DNA of 8,652 nucleotides, from contig DASZLR010000168.1 of NCBI GenBank assembly GCA_035552275.1, forward strand, positions 1-8,652, read 5' to 3'. Origin of the DNA: DASVLX01 sp035552275 (GTDB taxonomy: Bacteria; Actinomycetota; Actinomycetes; Mycobacteriales; Pseudonocardiaceae). Numbering within the stretch: the first letter of the stretch is position 1; each line of letters begins with the position of its first letter. The position numbers were made by a program, and so were the translations under genes. A model generated the notes under the pieces. That model was not told the origin of the DNA. It saw only the letters and a program-made list of their open reading frames with translations, and ran no database searches. Of this stretch, positions 1-6,427 are shown piece after piece.

Positions 1-778
1 CCCAACCGCGCTTGCGGGCCGTGTCGCGCAGCGCCGGATCCGGGTTGACGGCGACCGCCGTGCCGACCACCGACAGCATCGGAATGTCGTTGGACGAGTC
101 CGAATACGCGGCACACCGACGCAGGTCCAGACCCTCCCGGGCGGCCAGCGCGCGGACCGCGTGCGCCTTCGCCTTGCCGTGCAGCATCTCGCCGACCAAC
201 CGGCCGGTGTACACGCCGTCCACGCTTTCCGCGACGGTTCCCAACGCGCCGGTCAGCCCGAGCCGGCGGGCGATAATCGACGCCAGCTCCACCGGAGTCG
301 CGGTGACCAGCCAGACCCGCTGACCGGCGTCCAGGTGCAGCTGGGCCAGCGCGCGGGTGCCGGACCAGATCTTCTCGGCCATCATCTCGTCGTAGATCTC
401 TTCGCTGAGCGTGATCAACTCGGCCACACTGCGACCGGCGACGAACGACAGCGCCTGCTCCCGACTGGCCTGGATGTTCTCCGGGGTCTCCCGGCCGCCG
501 ATCCGGAACTTCACCTGCTGCCAGGCGAACCCGGCCAGATCGGAGGTGCTGAAGTACTTCCGGGCGGCCAGCCCGCGGGCGAAGTGGAAGATCGACGCGC
601 CCATCATCATCGTGTTGTCGACGTCGAAGAACGCGGCCGCGGTGAGGTCGGTCGGCACGGGCAACGGGTGCTCGGACGCCGCGACCGAGGCCAGCGCCGC
701 TTCCGCCGATGCCTCACCGGCCAGTTCGGCGCTGCGATCACGTTCCGCGCTGGGCGTCCCGTCACCCCTGAGTGGCAC
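1..778 (-). CDS. HAD-IB family hydrolase (SerB-like phosphatase), 3' end outside window
   Basis: Predicted cytoplasmic Mg-dependent phosphomonoesterase of the HAD superfamily, subfamily IB (phosphoserine-phosphatase-like); the true substrate cannot be told from sequence. 259 residues are visible and the C-terminus runs off the left edge. The HAD motifs appear in order: motif I DVDNT at 52-56 (nucleophile D52, acid/base D54), motif II around VTATP (158-162), the motif III lysine within GKAKAH (201-206), and motif IV YSDSSND (225-231). I chose the GTG at 778 because AGGAGG precedes it by 7 nt; about 50 Ala/Glu-rich residues then precede motif I, probably disordered. An in-frame ATG does not occur until the MMM of 57-59, which is inside the motif I region and so too late. 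It lies 227 bp downstream of the anti-sigma gene, behind a hairpin, so it probably has its own promoter. The family call is firm; the phosphoserine specificity is not. Confidence 0.9.
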   Translation of the reverse strand, partial: MPLRGDGTPSAERDRSAELAGEASAEAALASVAASEHPLPVPTDLTAAAFFDVDNTMMMGASIFHFARGLAARKYFSTSDLAGFAWQQVKFRIGGRETPENIQASREQALSFVAGRSVAELITLSEEIYDEMMAEKIWSGTRALAQLHLDAGQRVWLVTATPVELASIIARRLGLTGALGTVAESVDGVYTGRLVGEMLHGKAKAHAVRALAAREGLDLRRCAAYSDSSNDIPMLSVVGTAVAVNPDPALRDTARKRGW

Positions 779-1005
779 CGTGGCGCCTCCTGGTAGATCG
801 GTACAGGCCAGACGCTGCGGCAACAGGACGGCAATAGGACAAAACTGACGCCCTACTGCCGGAGCGTCCGAGGTCCAGCCTACGGCCTGCCCGCTGCCGA
901 TTTCGTTCGGCCGGGTGGGGTACGTCACCTTTCACCTCAGCACCTTGCGGGACACCCGCACCCGATCGACCTGGGCATGCGCAAAAAGCCTCGCACGCCC
1001 ACATC
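779..1005. other. Intergenic region between anti-sigma gene and HAD gene
   Basis: 227 bp without a coding sequence. It holds the hairpin at 972-1001 just after the anti-sigma stop, a small 5-bp stem-loop at 896-911 (GCCGA, six-base loop, TCGGC), and the AGGAGG ribosome binding site of the HAD gene at about 786-791. Two TTGCCG hexamers on the minus strand could be -35 elements for the HAD gene, but neither has a good -10 at normal spacing, so no promoter is called. Confidence 0.5.
972..1001 (-). terminator. Terminator-like hairpin after the anti-sigma gene
   Basis: On the minus strand TGGGCGTGCG pairs with CGCATGCCCA (10 bp, one G-T wobble) around a ten-base loop that contains the T run. It begins only 4 bp after the anti-sigma stop codon (1006-1008). 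No U-tract follows the stem, so it would be an actinobacterial I-shaped terminator or an mRNA 3'-end stabiliser rather than a classical intrinsic terminator. It probably ends the sigma/anti-sigma transcript before the HAD gene. Confidence 0.55.
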
Positions 1006-2151
1006 TCAGCCGGGCAGCCGCAGGCCGGACAGGGTGGGCAGCGGAATCGGCAGTGGCAACGGCGACGGCAGCACGCTCGTGGGTGTCGTCGGCGGCTTGG
1101 CCGGGAGACTCGGCAGGCTGGGCGGGAGGATCGGACCGAGTCCGGGTTGCCCGCTCGCGGCCGGTCCGCTCGGCTGGGCCGCCGCTGTGCCGGTGGCCGG
1201 TGGGCCAGCGGTCCCGGTGGTTGGCGCGCTGTTGTTGCCGGGGCCGGCATTCGGCGTGCTCGGCGTCGCGTTGGCCGTCGTCCCGACGCCGGCGCTGACC
1301 GCGCTCGGCGCCCGGTCGCACGGGCCGGACGCGGCGAGCGCCCCGATATCGTCGGCGCGGCCGGACGTCACCGTGTAGCAGGAGGTGCGGGCCAACAGGT
1401 CGACCGCCCGATCGCGGATGCGGTCGGCCAGCGCGCGGCTCTGCTCGGCGCCGGATCGCGCGGCCGTGGGCAGTTGCGGCAGCGCGGCGGTCAGCCGGCT
1501 GTCCTGGGTGCTCGCCCAGTCCCGCAGCATGCCGAGCACTGGCGGCGCGTTGCTGGCGGCGAACTCGGTGAGCGCGGTGGAACCGGCGGCGGCGTCGGAG
1601 TTGAAGTCGGTGAGCGCGGACAGGTAGTCGCCGGCCGACCGCGATCCCTGGGCGAGCATCGCGTTGACGTCGTCGACTCGGTTGGTGGCGAGTTCGAGAT
1701 GCTTGAACCCCTTGGCTTCCGGGCCCATGGTGAGGTCCAGCGCGGCGGCCTCGACGGTCCGTTTCACCCCGTACAGCGGTTGGCCGGGCAGCGCGTTCTG
1801 GCTCACCAGGAACGTCATGCCGGCCAGTGCCAGCACCAGGCAGCCGGCCGCGCTCAGCGCTATCACCAGCCGGCCGGACATCCGGCTTCGGCGGCGCGGT
1901 GTCGATGTCGGTTTCGGCCTTGGTTCCGGGACGGAGAGCTGGGCGAGAACTCGTTCGCGCAGCAGGGTTCGAGCCGCCGGGTCGATCGAGGTTTCCGCGC
2001 GCAGCGCCGGACCGGCCCCGCGAAGCAGCCCGACCACGGCCAGTTCGTCGGCATAACGGCGTTCTGGCAGATCCGGGTCCGACGACTCGACAGCGCGGGC
2101 GAATCGCTCGTGCCGTCGGCGCGATCCGAAGGGCGTTCTGCCTGCGCTCAC
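1006..2151 (-). CDS. Membrane anti-sigma factor, RsbN-like (DUF5667 type)
   Basis: Predicted single-pass membrane anti-sigma factor (381 aa) that would hold the upstream ECF sigma at the membrane. Residues 1-93 are a charged cytoplasmic region (FARAVESS, ERRYADELAVVGLLR) of the kind that binds the sigma factor, ending in an Arg-rich stretch. One hydrophobic helix spans about 94-117. Straight after it comes ALPGQPLYGVKRTVE (120-134), the signature of DUF5667 proteins, to which Streptomyces RsbN is similar. The extracytoplasmic domain has two cysteines (C259, C278) that could form a disulfide. The last ~95 residues are Pro/Ala/Thr/Gly-rich and end in repeated LP units, perhaps spanning the cell wall. 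The start is GTG at 2151, with GGAG about 9 nt upstream. It follows the sigma stop by 63 bp, which fits co-transcription. The partner role is inferred from adjacency and the known bldN-rsbN arrangement. Confidence 0.85.
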   Translation of the reverse strand: MSAGRTPFGSRRRHERFARAVESSDPDLPERRYADELAVVGLLRGAGPALRAETSIDPAARTLLRERVLAQLSVPEPRPKPTSTPRRRSRMSGRLVIALSAAGCLVLALAGMTFLVSQNALPGQPLYGVKRTVEAAALDLTMGPEAKGFKHLELATNRVDDVNAMLAQGSRSAGDYLSALTDFNSDAAAGSTALTEFAASNAPPVLGMLRDWASTQDSRLTAALPQLPTAARSGAEQSRALADRIRDRAVDLLARTSCYTVTSGRADDIGALAASGPCDRAPSAVSAGVGTTANATPSTPNAGPGNNSAPTTGTAGPPATGTAAAQPSGPAASGQPGLGPILPPSLPSLPAKPPTTPTSVLPSPLPLPIPLPTLSGLRLPG

Positions 2152-2214
2152 GATCCTGCTCCGTTGGCCAGTGTCGACCCAAGCAACGAGCGCGGACCCT
2201 GAGTAGTTACGGAG
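2152..2214 (-). promoter_or_regulatory. Sigma/anti-sigma intercistronic spacer with possible RBS-masking pairing
   Basis: On the minus strand CTCCGT starts directly after the sigma stop codon (2214-2209). Its complement ACGGAG (2164-2159) contains the likely ribosome binding site of the anti-sigma gene. The two could pair across 44 nt and mask translation of the anti-sigma. Six base pairs in a 63-nt GC-rich spacer may be chance. Confidence 0.25.
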
Positions 2215-2970
2215 TCAGTGGTCCCGGCGGAACTCCGCGGGCAGCAACTGGGCCAGTCGGCGCACCGCGCGATGCTGCAACGCCTTGATCGCGCCCTCGC
2301 TGCGGTGCATCGCGGCAGCCGTCTCGGCGACCGACAGGCCCTGGAGAAACCGCAGCACGACACATTCCCGTTGGTCGTCACCGAGTTGCCGAACCGCGCC
2401 GAACAGTTGCGCGCTGGTGGCCCTGGCCAGCACCGCCGCCTCCGGCCCGGACTGGACGCGGTCGGTGTCGTCCGGCTCGGCGGTGGTGATCTCCAGCCGG
2501 AACCGGCTGGACTTGAGATGGTCCAGCACCAGGTTGCGGGCGATGGTCACGAACCAGGCGCCGACGTCGCGGCCCTGGTACGTGATCGAGTCGATCCGGC
2601 GGAAGGCGCGCAGAAACGTCTCGCTGGTGATGTCCTCGGCCGCCGCGCGATCGCCGATCCGGTACAGCACATATCGGTGCACCACATCGACATACTGGTC
2701 GTAGAGTTGGCCGAAGGCGGTTCGGTCGCCGCGCTGCGCGGCCTCGACCAGCACCCACGATCCTTCGGCGGGCGCGGGAGATTCCTCGGCCGCCGCAGCG
2801 GCCATGTCGGCGTTGGAGGCAGCGTTCGAGTCGATGCCAGCCCCGGTTCCCGCGACGAGCGCCGCCGCGCCAAACCCGGACACAGCCAACGGAACGGCTC
2901 GGTCGTCCTCGATCCGGCCGTCTCCAGTGAACCGCGTCCCGCCGGGGCGGGCGGGTGCACCCATCGTCAC
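2215..2970 (-). CDS. ECF RNA polymerase sigma factor, BldN-like
   Basis: Predicted sigma-70 family ECF sigma factor (251 aa). Region 2 runs from about residue 72 (WVLVEAAQRGDRTAFGQLY) through AAAEDITSETFLRAFRRI (109-126) and the -10-recognition segment YQGRDVGAWFVTIARNLVLDHLK (131-153). Region 4 is about 184-245, with the helix-turn-helix at LSVAETAAAMHRSEGAIKAL (212-231). The segments TSETFLRA, GAWFVTIARNLV.DH.KSSRFRLE and CVVLRFLQGLSVAETA closely resemble Streptomyces BldN, as I remember that sequence. The first ~70 residues are an extension not found in ordinary ECF factors; in Streptomyces BldN a similar-sized pro-sequence is cleaved. Here it contains a hydrophobic Ala/Gly stretch (about 27-46). 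The start is GTG 2970; an ATG at 2964 is equally likely, as both have GAGG-type ribosome sites at good spacing. The next gene is its probable anti-sigma. The ECF call is firm; BldN orthology is likely. Confidence 0.9.
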   Translation of the reverse strand: MTMGAPARPGGTRFTGDGRIEDDRAVPLAVSGFGAAALVAGTGAGIDSNAASNADMAAAAAEESPAPAEGSWVLVEAAQRGDRTAFGQLYDQYVDVVHRYVLYRIGDRAAAEDITSETFLRAFRRIDSITYQGRDVGAWFVTIARNLVLDHLKSSRFRLEITTAEPDDTDRVQSGPEAAVLARATSAQLFGAVRQLGDDQRECVVLRFLQGLSVAETAAAMHRSEGAIKALQHRAVRRLAQLLPAEFRRDH

Positions 2971-3150
2971 TCCCTCGCCTCACCTCGGTTGCGCCCACGG
3001 CGACCAGCGGTGTTGCCGGGAGGTTACGGGCACCCGAGGTTGACCTAGCATAGGTGAACGTTCTACCGACGAGTAGGTGTTCCCCGTTTCAAATTCGCGA
3101 CGGATGACAAAAACGGGTGAGACCCGGGTGAGGTCTGCCACACTTCGACC
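2971..3150. promoter_or_regulatory. Divergent promoter region between sigma gene and acyl-CoA ligase gene
   Basis: 180 bp between divergent starts. It contains two short palindromes, CCTAGCATAGG (3044-3054) and GAACGTTC (3056-3063), TAGGTG repeated at 3051 and 3074, and GGGTGAG repeated at 3115 and 3126 (11 bp apart, one DNA turn). TTGACC at 3040-3045 is a possible -35 for the plus-strand gene, but the only spaced -10 (TACCGA, 3064-3069) is poor. The clustering suggests regulator binding, without identifying the regulator. Confidence 0.4.
3057..3084 (-). promoter_or_regulatory. Candidate ECF-type promoter for the sigma gene
   Basis: On the minus strand GGGAAC (3084-3079) is followed after 18 nt by CGTT (3060-3057). 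This resembles the GGGAAC/CGTT -35/-10 pattern used by many actinobacterial ECF sigma factors. It would start transcription roughly 80 nt upstream of the sigma start codon. The match is short and no nearby sequence was available for comparison. The known BldN-type consensus (CGTAAC-N16-CGTTGA) is not met here. Confidence 0.3.
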
Positions 3151-4656
3151 ATGACCGGTGCACCCGCTGATCAGGCCGCAGCCGCCAACCTCGCCGAGCT
3201 CGTCACCCGCGCCGCCGAGCGCGGGCCGGCGCATCCGGCGTTGGTGGACGCCGCCTCCGGGGACACATTGAGCTGGTCGGAGGTCGACGCGGCGGTCAAC
3301 GAGCACGCGTTGGCGCTGCTCGACGCGGGCGTCCAGCCCGGCGACCGGGTCGCGGTGCGGTTGGCCACCGGCGTGTCGTACTGCCTGGCCGCGTTCGGCG
3401 CGCTGCGGGTCGGCGCGGTGTTGGTGCCGATGAGCCTGGACCTGCCGAGCCGGGCGGTCGGTGAGCTGCTGGCCGACTGCGGCGCGAAGATCCTCGTCGG
3501 CGAAGGCGATGCGCCGGTTGTGCTGCCCTCCCCCAATCGGGTGAGTGGGACATCGGCGGCTGTCGAGCCGGTCGGCGGCGGCGAGGACATCGCGGTGCTC
3601 TGCTACACCTCCGGCACGTCCGGGGTGGCGCGCGGAGTGTTGCTGTCGCATCGGGCGTTGCTGGCGAACGTGACCCAGTGCGCCGCGCTGCGGCCGGCTC
3701 CGGTCACAGCGGCGGACCGGGTGCTGCTGGCGTTGCCGCTGTCGCACGCGTACGGGCTGGGGCCGGGTCTGTTCCAGGTCGCGGCGGCCGGGGCGACCCT
3801 GGTGCTGCTGCCCAGGTTTGGGGTGGAGGAATCGCTCGCGGCGATCGAGCGGTACCGGGTGACGACGCTGGCGGGCGTGCCGCCGATGTATTCGGCGCTG
3901 TTGTCGGTGCCGGAGGAGCGATTGCTGACGGCGTTGTCGACAATCCGCTTGTTCACCTCAGGCGCGGCCGCACTGGATCAGCGACTCTCCGACGAGATGC
4001 GGCGGATGACCGGGCTGCCGGTGTTCGAGGGCTACGGCCTGACCGAGACCGGCCCGGTGTTGACGTCCACGCTGGTGACCGGCTACGCAAAGCCGGGTTC
4101 GGTGGGTCAGCCGCTGCCGGGCGTGGAATTGCGGTTGGTGGACAGCGACGGCGATCCGCTACCGGGGCCGGACCCGAACGAGCCGCTCGATGATCTCGGC
4201 GACGAAGACGGCGGCGCCGGGTTGGTGTCGGTGCGCGGGGCGAACCTGTTCAGCGGCTACTGGCCGGACGGAACCCGAGGGCCGGACGCCGATGGCTGGT
4301 TCCGCACCGGCGATATCGGCTACCTGGACGCGGACGGCGATCTGCATCTGGTCGACCGGGCGAACGATCTGATCATCGTGAACGGCTTCAACGTCTACCC
4401 GCACGAGGTCGAACGGGTGCTGGAAACCCTGGCCGGGGTGGCCGAGGTCGCCGCCGTCGGCGTGCCGGACGAGCGAACCGGCGAGACGGTCAAGGCGATC
4501 GTGGTGCGCGCACCTGACGCCACCCTGAGCGCGGACGATGTGGTCGACTACTGCGTCGAACGACTCGCCCGGTTCAAGGTGCCCAGCCAGGTCGAGTTCA
4601 CCGACAAGCTGCCGCATTCCGCCACCGGCAAACTCGCCCGCCGATTGCTCCGGTGA
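3151..4656 (+). CDS. AMP-forming acyl-CoA synthetase / fatty-acid--CoA ligase-like protein
   Basis: Predicted ANL-superfamily adenylating enzyme (501 aa) that would activate a carboxylic acid with ATP and usually pass it to CoA; the substrate is unknown. Visible motifs: phosphate-binding loop YTSGTSGVARGV (152-163), GVPPMYSALL (242-251), SGAAALDQRL (270-279), GYGLTETGPVL (294-304), WFRTGDIGYLD (383-393), the hinge DRANDLIIVNGFNVYPHEVE (402-421) and the C-terminal catalytic lysine K494 in SATGKLARR. Two features are odd. The loop has Ala-Arg where Pro-Lys is usual (R161 in place of the lysine). An acidic insertion (about 337-356) precedes the SVRG strand. The start is ATG 3151, with no strong ribosome site close by (GTGAGG lies about 17 nt upstream), so leaderless or weak initiation is possible. 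The next gene starts 3 bp after the stop, which suggests an operon. Confidence 0.9.
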   Translation: MTGAPADQAAAANLAELVTRAAERGPAHPALVDAASGDTLSWSEVDAAVNEHALALLDAGVQPGDRVAVRLATGVSYCLAAFGALRVGAVLVPMSLDLPSRAVGELLADCGAKILVGEGDAPVVLPSPNRVSGTSAAVEPVGGGEDIAVLCYTSGTSGVARGVLLSHRALLANVTQCAALRPAPVTAADRVLLALPLSHAYGLGPGLFQVAAAGATLVLLPRFGVEESLAAIERYRVTTLAGVPPMYSALLSVPEERLLTALSTIRLFTSGAAALDQRLSDEMRRMTGLPVFEGYGLTETGPVLTSTLVTGYAKPGSVGQPLPGVELRLVDSDGDPLPGPDPNEPLDDLGDEDGGAGLVSVRGANLFSGYWPDGTRGPDADGWFRTGDIGYLDADGDLHLVDRANDLIIVNGFNVYPHEVERVLETLAGVAEVAAVGVPDERTGETVKAIVVRAPDATLSADDVVDYCVERLARFKVPSQVEFTDKLPHSATGKLARRLLR

Positions 4657-4659
4657 CCG

Positions 4660-5796
4660 ATGTCAATTCTCCTGGGTTTCATTATAATTTTATCGGTCGG
4701 AACGGGTTGGTTGGCCGCACGGCGGGTACCCGTGGAAGGCAGCTCGGATCGCGCCATCCTTCGAAATCCGTTGACCTGGTTGCTGATCGTCGTCGCGCTG
4801 ATCTATCTCAACCAGGTTCTGTTCACCATCTATGTGCTGCGGGTCCAGCACGGCGATCCAGCTTTCATCGCGAAATACCTACCGTCCGGCTGGTTCGCAC
4901 TGGCCGATCGCAGCACCGTGATCGACTGGCTCGCCGCGCGCTGGCCGGCGCCGAGCCTGCTTTCCGTGAGTGTGCTCCGAGTCCAGGCGTTTCTCGAACT
5001 ACCCTTTGTGATGCTTGCCTACCTGACGGTCTGTCGATGGTTCACTCGGAACGTCTATCGCGGCGCCATTCGATTGACACCCGTGGTCGCGGCATCCTAC
5101 ACCGCAACGTTCTGCCTCATCGAATGGTCGCTCCGCAATCCCTACACCATTGACGACCTGGTGATCCGCATTGTCTCCGCAGTTGTCGTGGCGCTGGCGG
5201 CTTCCCGGCTCAGCGAACCACGCGAGGACCGTGTCGGCTCGGCATTGAGCCTGCTGCTGTTCGCGATCACGGCAGCCTGCACGGGTTACCTGGTGCTGGT
5301 CGTCTATGACACCGCGTTGTTGTACAACCTCGGGCATCTCGGATCGAAGTTGTCGCGTGCCGCCGCCGCTGTCGTGGTGCTCGCGGCGGTTCAGCTGACG
5401 GCACGTCGATATGGCGGGAGACCGGCCGGGGCGCGGGTCGACAGTGTGGTCCGATCATTCGGCTGGCTCCTGGTGTTGTTCTTCGTTCCCGCGTTGTCCA
5501 TCCGCTACGGCCTCAGTTTCGGCGCTCGGCCAGTCGCCGCTATCGCCTTTGTCGCGCTCGCCGGCACAGCGTTGGCGCTCGGCGTGCGGGAATCGCTGTC
5601 CGGCGCGACGATCGGCGTACGTTCCTGGTTGATCGGCATCGTGATCGCACTCGGTTCCGCCGCGACCATCGCATATGCCGCATTCGAGCTCAGCGGCGGT
5701 TATCCGGAAACGCGCCTCTTGGCCGCTGGAACAGCGTTTCTCCTCGTCGCCACCGGCGTCTGCGCCGCGCTTGATCGGATCGTGGCGTGGAATTGA
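4660..5796 (+). CDS. Polytopic membrane protein of unknown function
   Basis: I do not recognise this 378-residue protein. It has about eleven hydrophobic segments (near residues 2-19, 38-59, 104-125, 138-156, 168-183, 194-216, 232-247, 266-284, 291-308, 322-344 and 352-370) joined by short Arg-rich loops. The longest non-membrane stretch is 60-103. There is no signal peptide beyond the first helix and no known catalytic motif that I can see. The ATG at 4660 lies 3 bp after the ligase stop, with only GGTGA nearby, so translation is probably coupled to the ligase. Its 5' end is unusually AT-rich (ATTATAATTTTAT, 4681-4693) and carries an ATA codon and a TTA leucine codon at position 11, both rare in this DNA. 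The gene looks less GC-biased than its neighbours by eye, which may mean separate origin or simply hydrophobic composition. It is convergent with the mercury operon, with only 7 bp between stops. Confidence 0.75.
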   Translation: MSILLGFIIILSVGTGWLAARRVPVEGSSDRAILRNPLTWLLIVVALIYLNQVLFTIYVLRVQHGDPAFIAKYLPSGWFALADRSTVIDWLAARWPAPSLLSVSVLRVQAFLELPFVMLAYLTVCRWFTRNVYRGAIRLTPVVAASYTATFCLIEWSLRNPYTIDDLVIRIVSAVVVALAASRLSEPREDRVGSALSLLLFAITAACTGYLVLVVYDTALLYNLGHLGSKLSRAAAAVVVLAAVQLTARRYGGRPAGARVDSVVRSFGWLLVLFFVPALSIRYGLSFGARPVAAIAFVALAGTALALGVRESLSGATIGVRSWLIGIVIALGSAATIAYAAFELSGGYPETRLLAAGTAFLLVATGVCAALDRIVAWN

Positions 5797-5803
5797 CTCG
5801 GAT

Positions 5804-6427
5804 TCAGGCCGCTGCCCAGCCAACCTCGATCATCGATTGGCGGGTGATCACGAAGTCGTCGGCGACGGTGGTGATCCGGCCGTCGGGGTTGTGCGCCAAC
5901 CAGTCAGCGGCGGCATCGGGTGAGCTGAAGAAGTTCCCGAGATCGCAGTAGGCGCGGATGTCCGCGACAGCCTCGGTGGGACGCACGGTTGACACCACGG
6001 CCTCCGGCGGGTCGACGCTGACGACTTCGCTGGGGGTGATCTCGACGTGGATGCGTTTGCCGGTGGCTGGGCAGGTGGACTCGCCCCGGCCGGACCGGCC
6101 GAGGATCACCGGGAATCCCAGAACGTCGCTCGCGCAGAATCCATACACCGTCTGGCCGTCGAAAGTGAAGCTGTGCGGTGTGGGGCGCAGAGTGAGCCCG
6201 AAGCCCTCGATCCGGCCATGGTCATCGAAGTCCACTCGTGGATGCCGGGCCAGCGCGGCCTGGACCTGCTCCTGCGTCCAGCCGCCCGCACTGGCCACGT
6301 CTCGCACGCTCACCGGCTGACCGGCGGCGACAAGCCGAGCCAGCTTCGGGACGAGATCGGGCAGCGGCCAACTCTCCAACTGCGCGCGGAAGAAATCGAT
6401 GTTGCGTTGTAGACCATCTATGGTCAT
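5804..6427 (-). CDS. merB: Alkylmercury lyase (organomercurial lyase), stand-alone
   Basis: Predicted cytoplasmic organomercurial lyase (207 aa), which protonates the C-Hg bond to release a hydrocarbon and Hg(II). The length fits MerB (about 212 aa in plasmid R831b). Residues 20-80 form the N-terminal helical/winged-helix domain (VRDVASAGGWTQEQVQAAL). The catalytic domain follows with YGFCASDVLGFP (95-106), giving C98 and D101, equivalent to Cys96 and Asp99 of R831b MerB. TCPATGK (118-124) gives C119, matching Cys117. RAYCDLGNFFSS (158-169) gives C161, matching Cys159. The full Cys-Asp-Cys catalytic set is therefore present. Cys160 of R831b MerB is Asp here. The ATG at 6427 has AGGAGG 9 nt upstream and overlaps the stop of the upstream fused lyase as ATGA, so the two are translationally coupled. 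It is the last gene of the operon; no terminator is evident before the convergent membrane-protein gene. Confidence 0.92.
   Translation of the reverse strand: MTIDGLQRNIDFFRAQLESWPLPDLVPKLARLVAAGQPVSVRDVASAGGWTQEQVQAALARHPRVDFDDHGRIEGFGLTLRPTPHSFTFDGQTVYGFCASDVLGFPVILGRSGRGESTCPATGKRIHVEITPSEVVSVDPPEAVVSTVRPTEAVADIRAYCDLGNFFSSPDAAADWLAHNPDGRITTVADDFVITRQSMIEVGWAAA

Noticed and set aside
161..796. Plus-strand open frame opposite the HAD gene
   Set aside because: The opposite strand carries all four HAD motifs in order; the plus-strand product is low-complexity and has no recognisable motif.
932..2182. Long open frames on both strands over the anti-sigma gene (416 aa minus, 351 aa plus)
   Set aside because: Arg/Gly/Ala-rich translations with no domain signature. 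The 381-aa frame alone has a membrane helix, the DUF5667 signature and a ribosome site. GC-rich DNA makes such shadow frames.
3023..3028. CGTAAC on the minus strand upstream of the sigma gene, as a BldN-type -35
   Set aside because: No CGTTGA-like -10 stands about 16 bp downstream, so it does not form a BldN promoter.
3115..3132. GGGTGAG direct repeat as a clear operator
   Set aside because: Only two 7-bp copies in GC-rich DNA; kept as part of the divergent region, not as a separate site.
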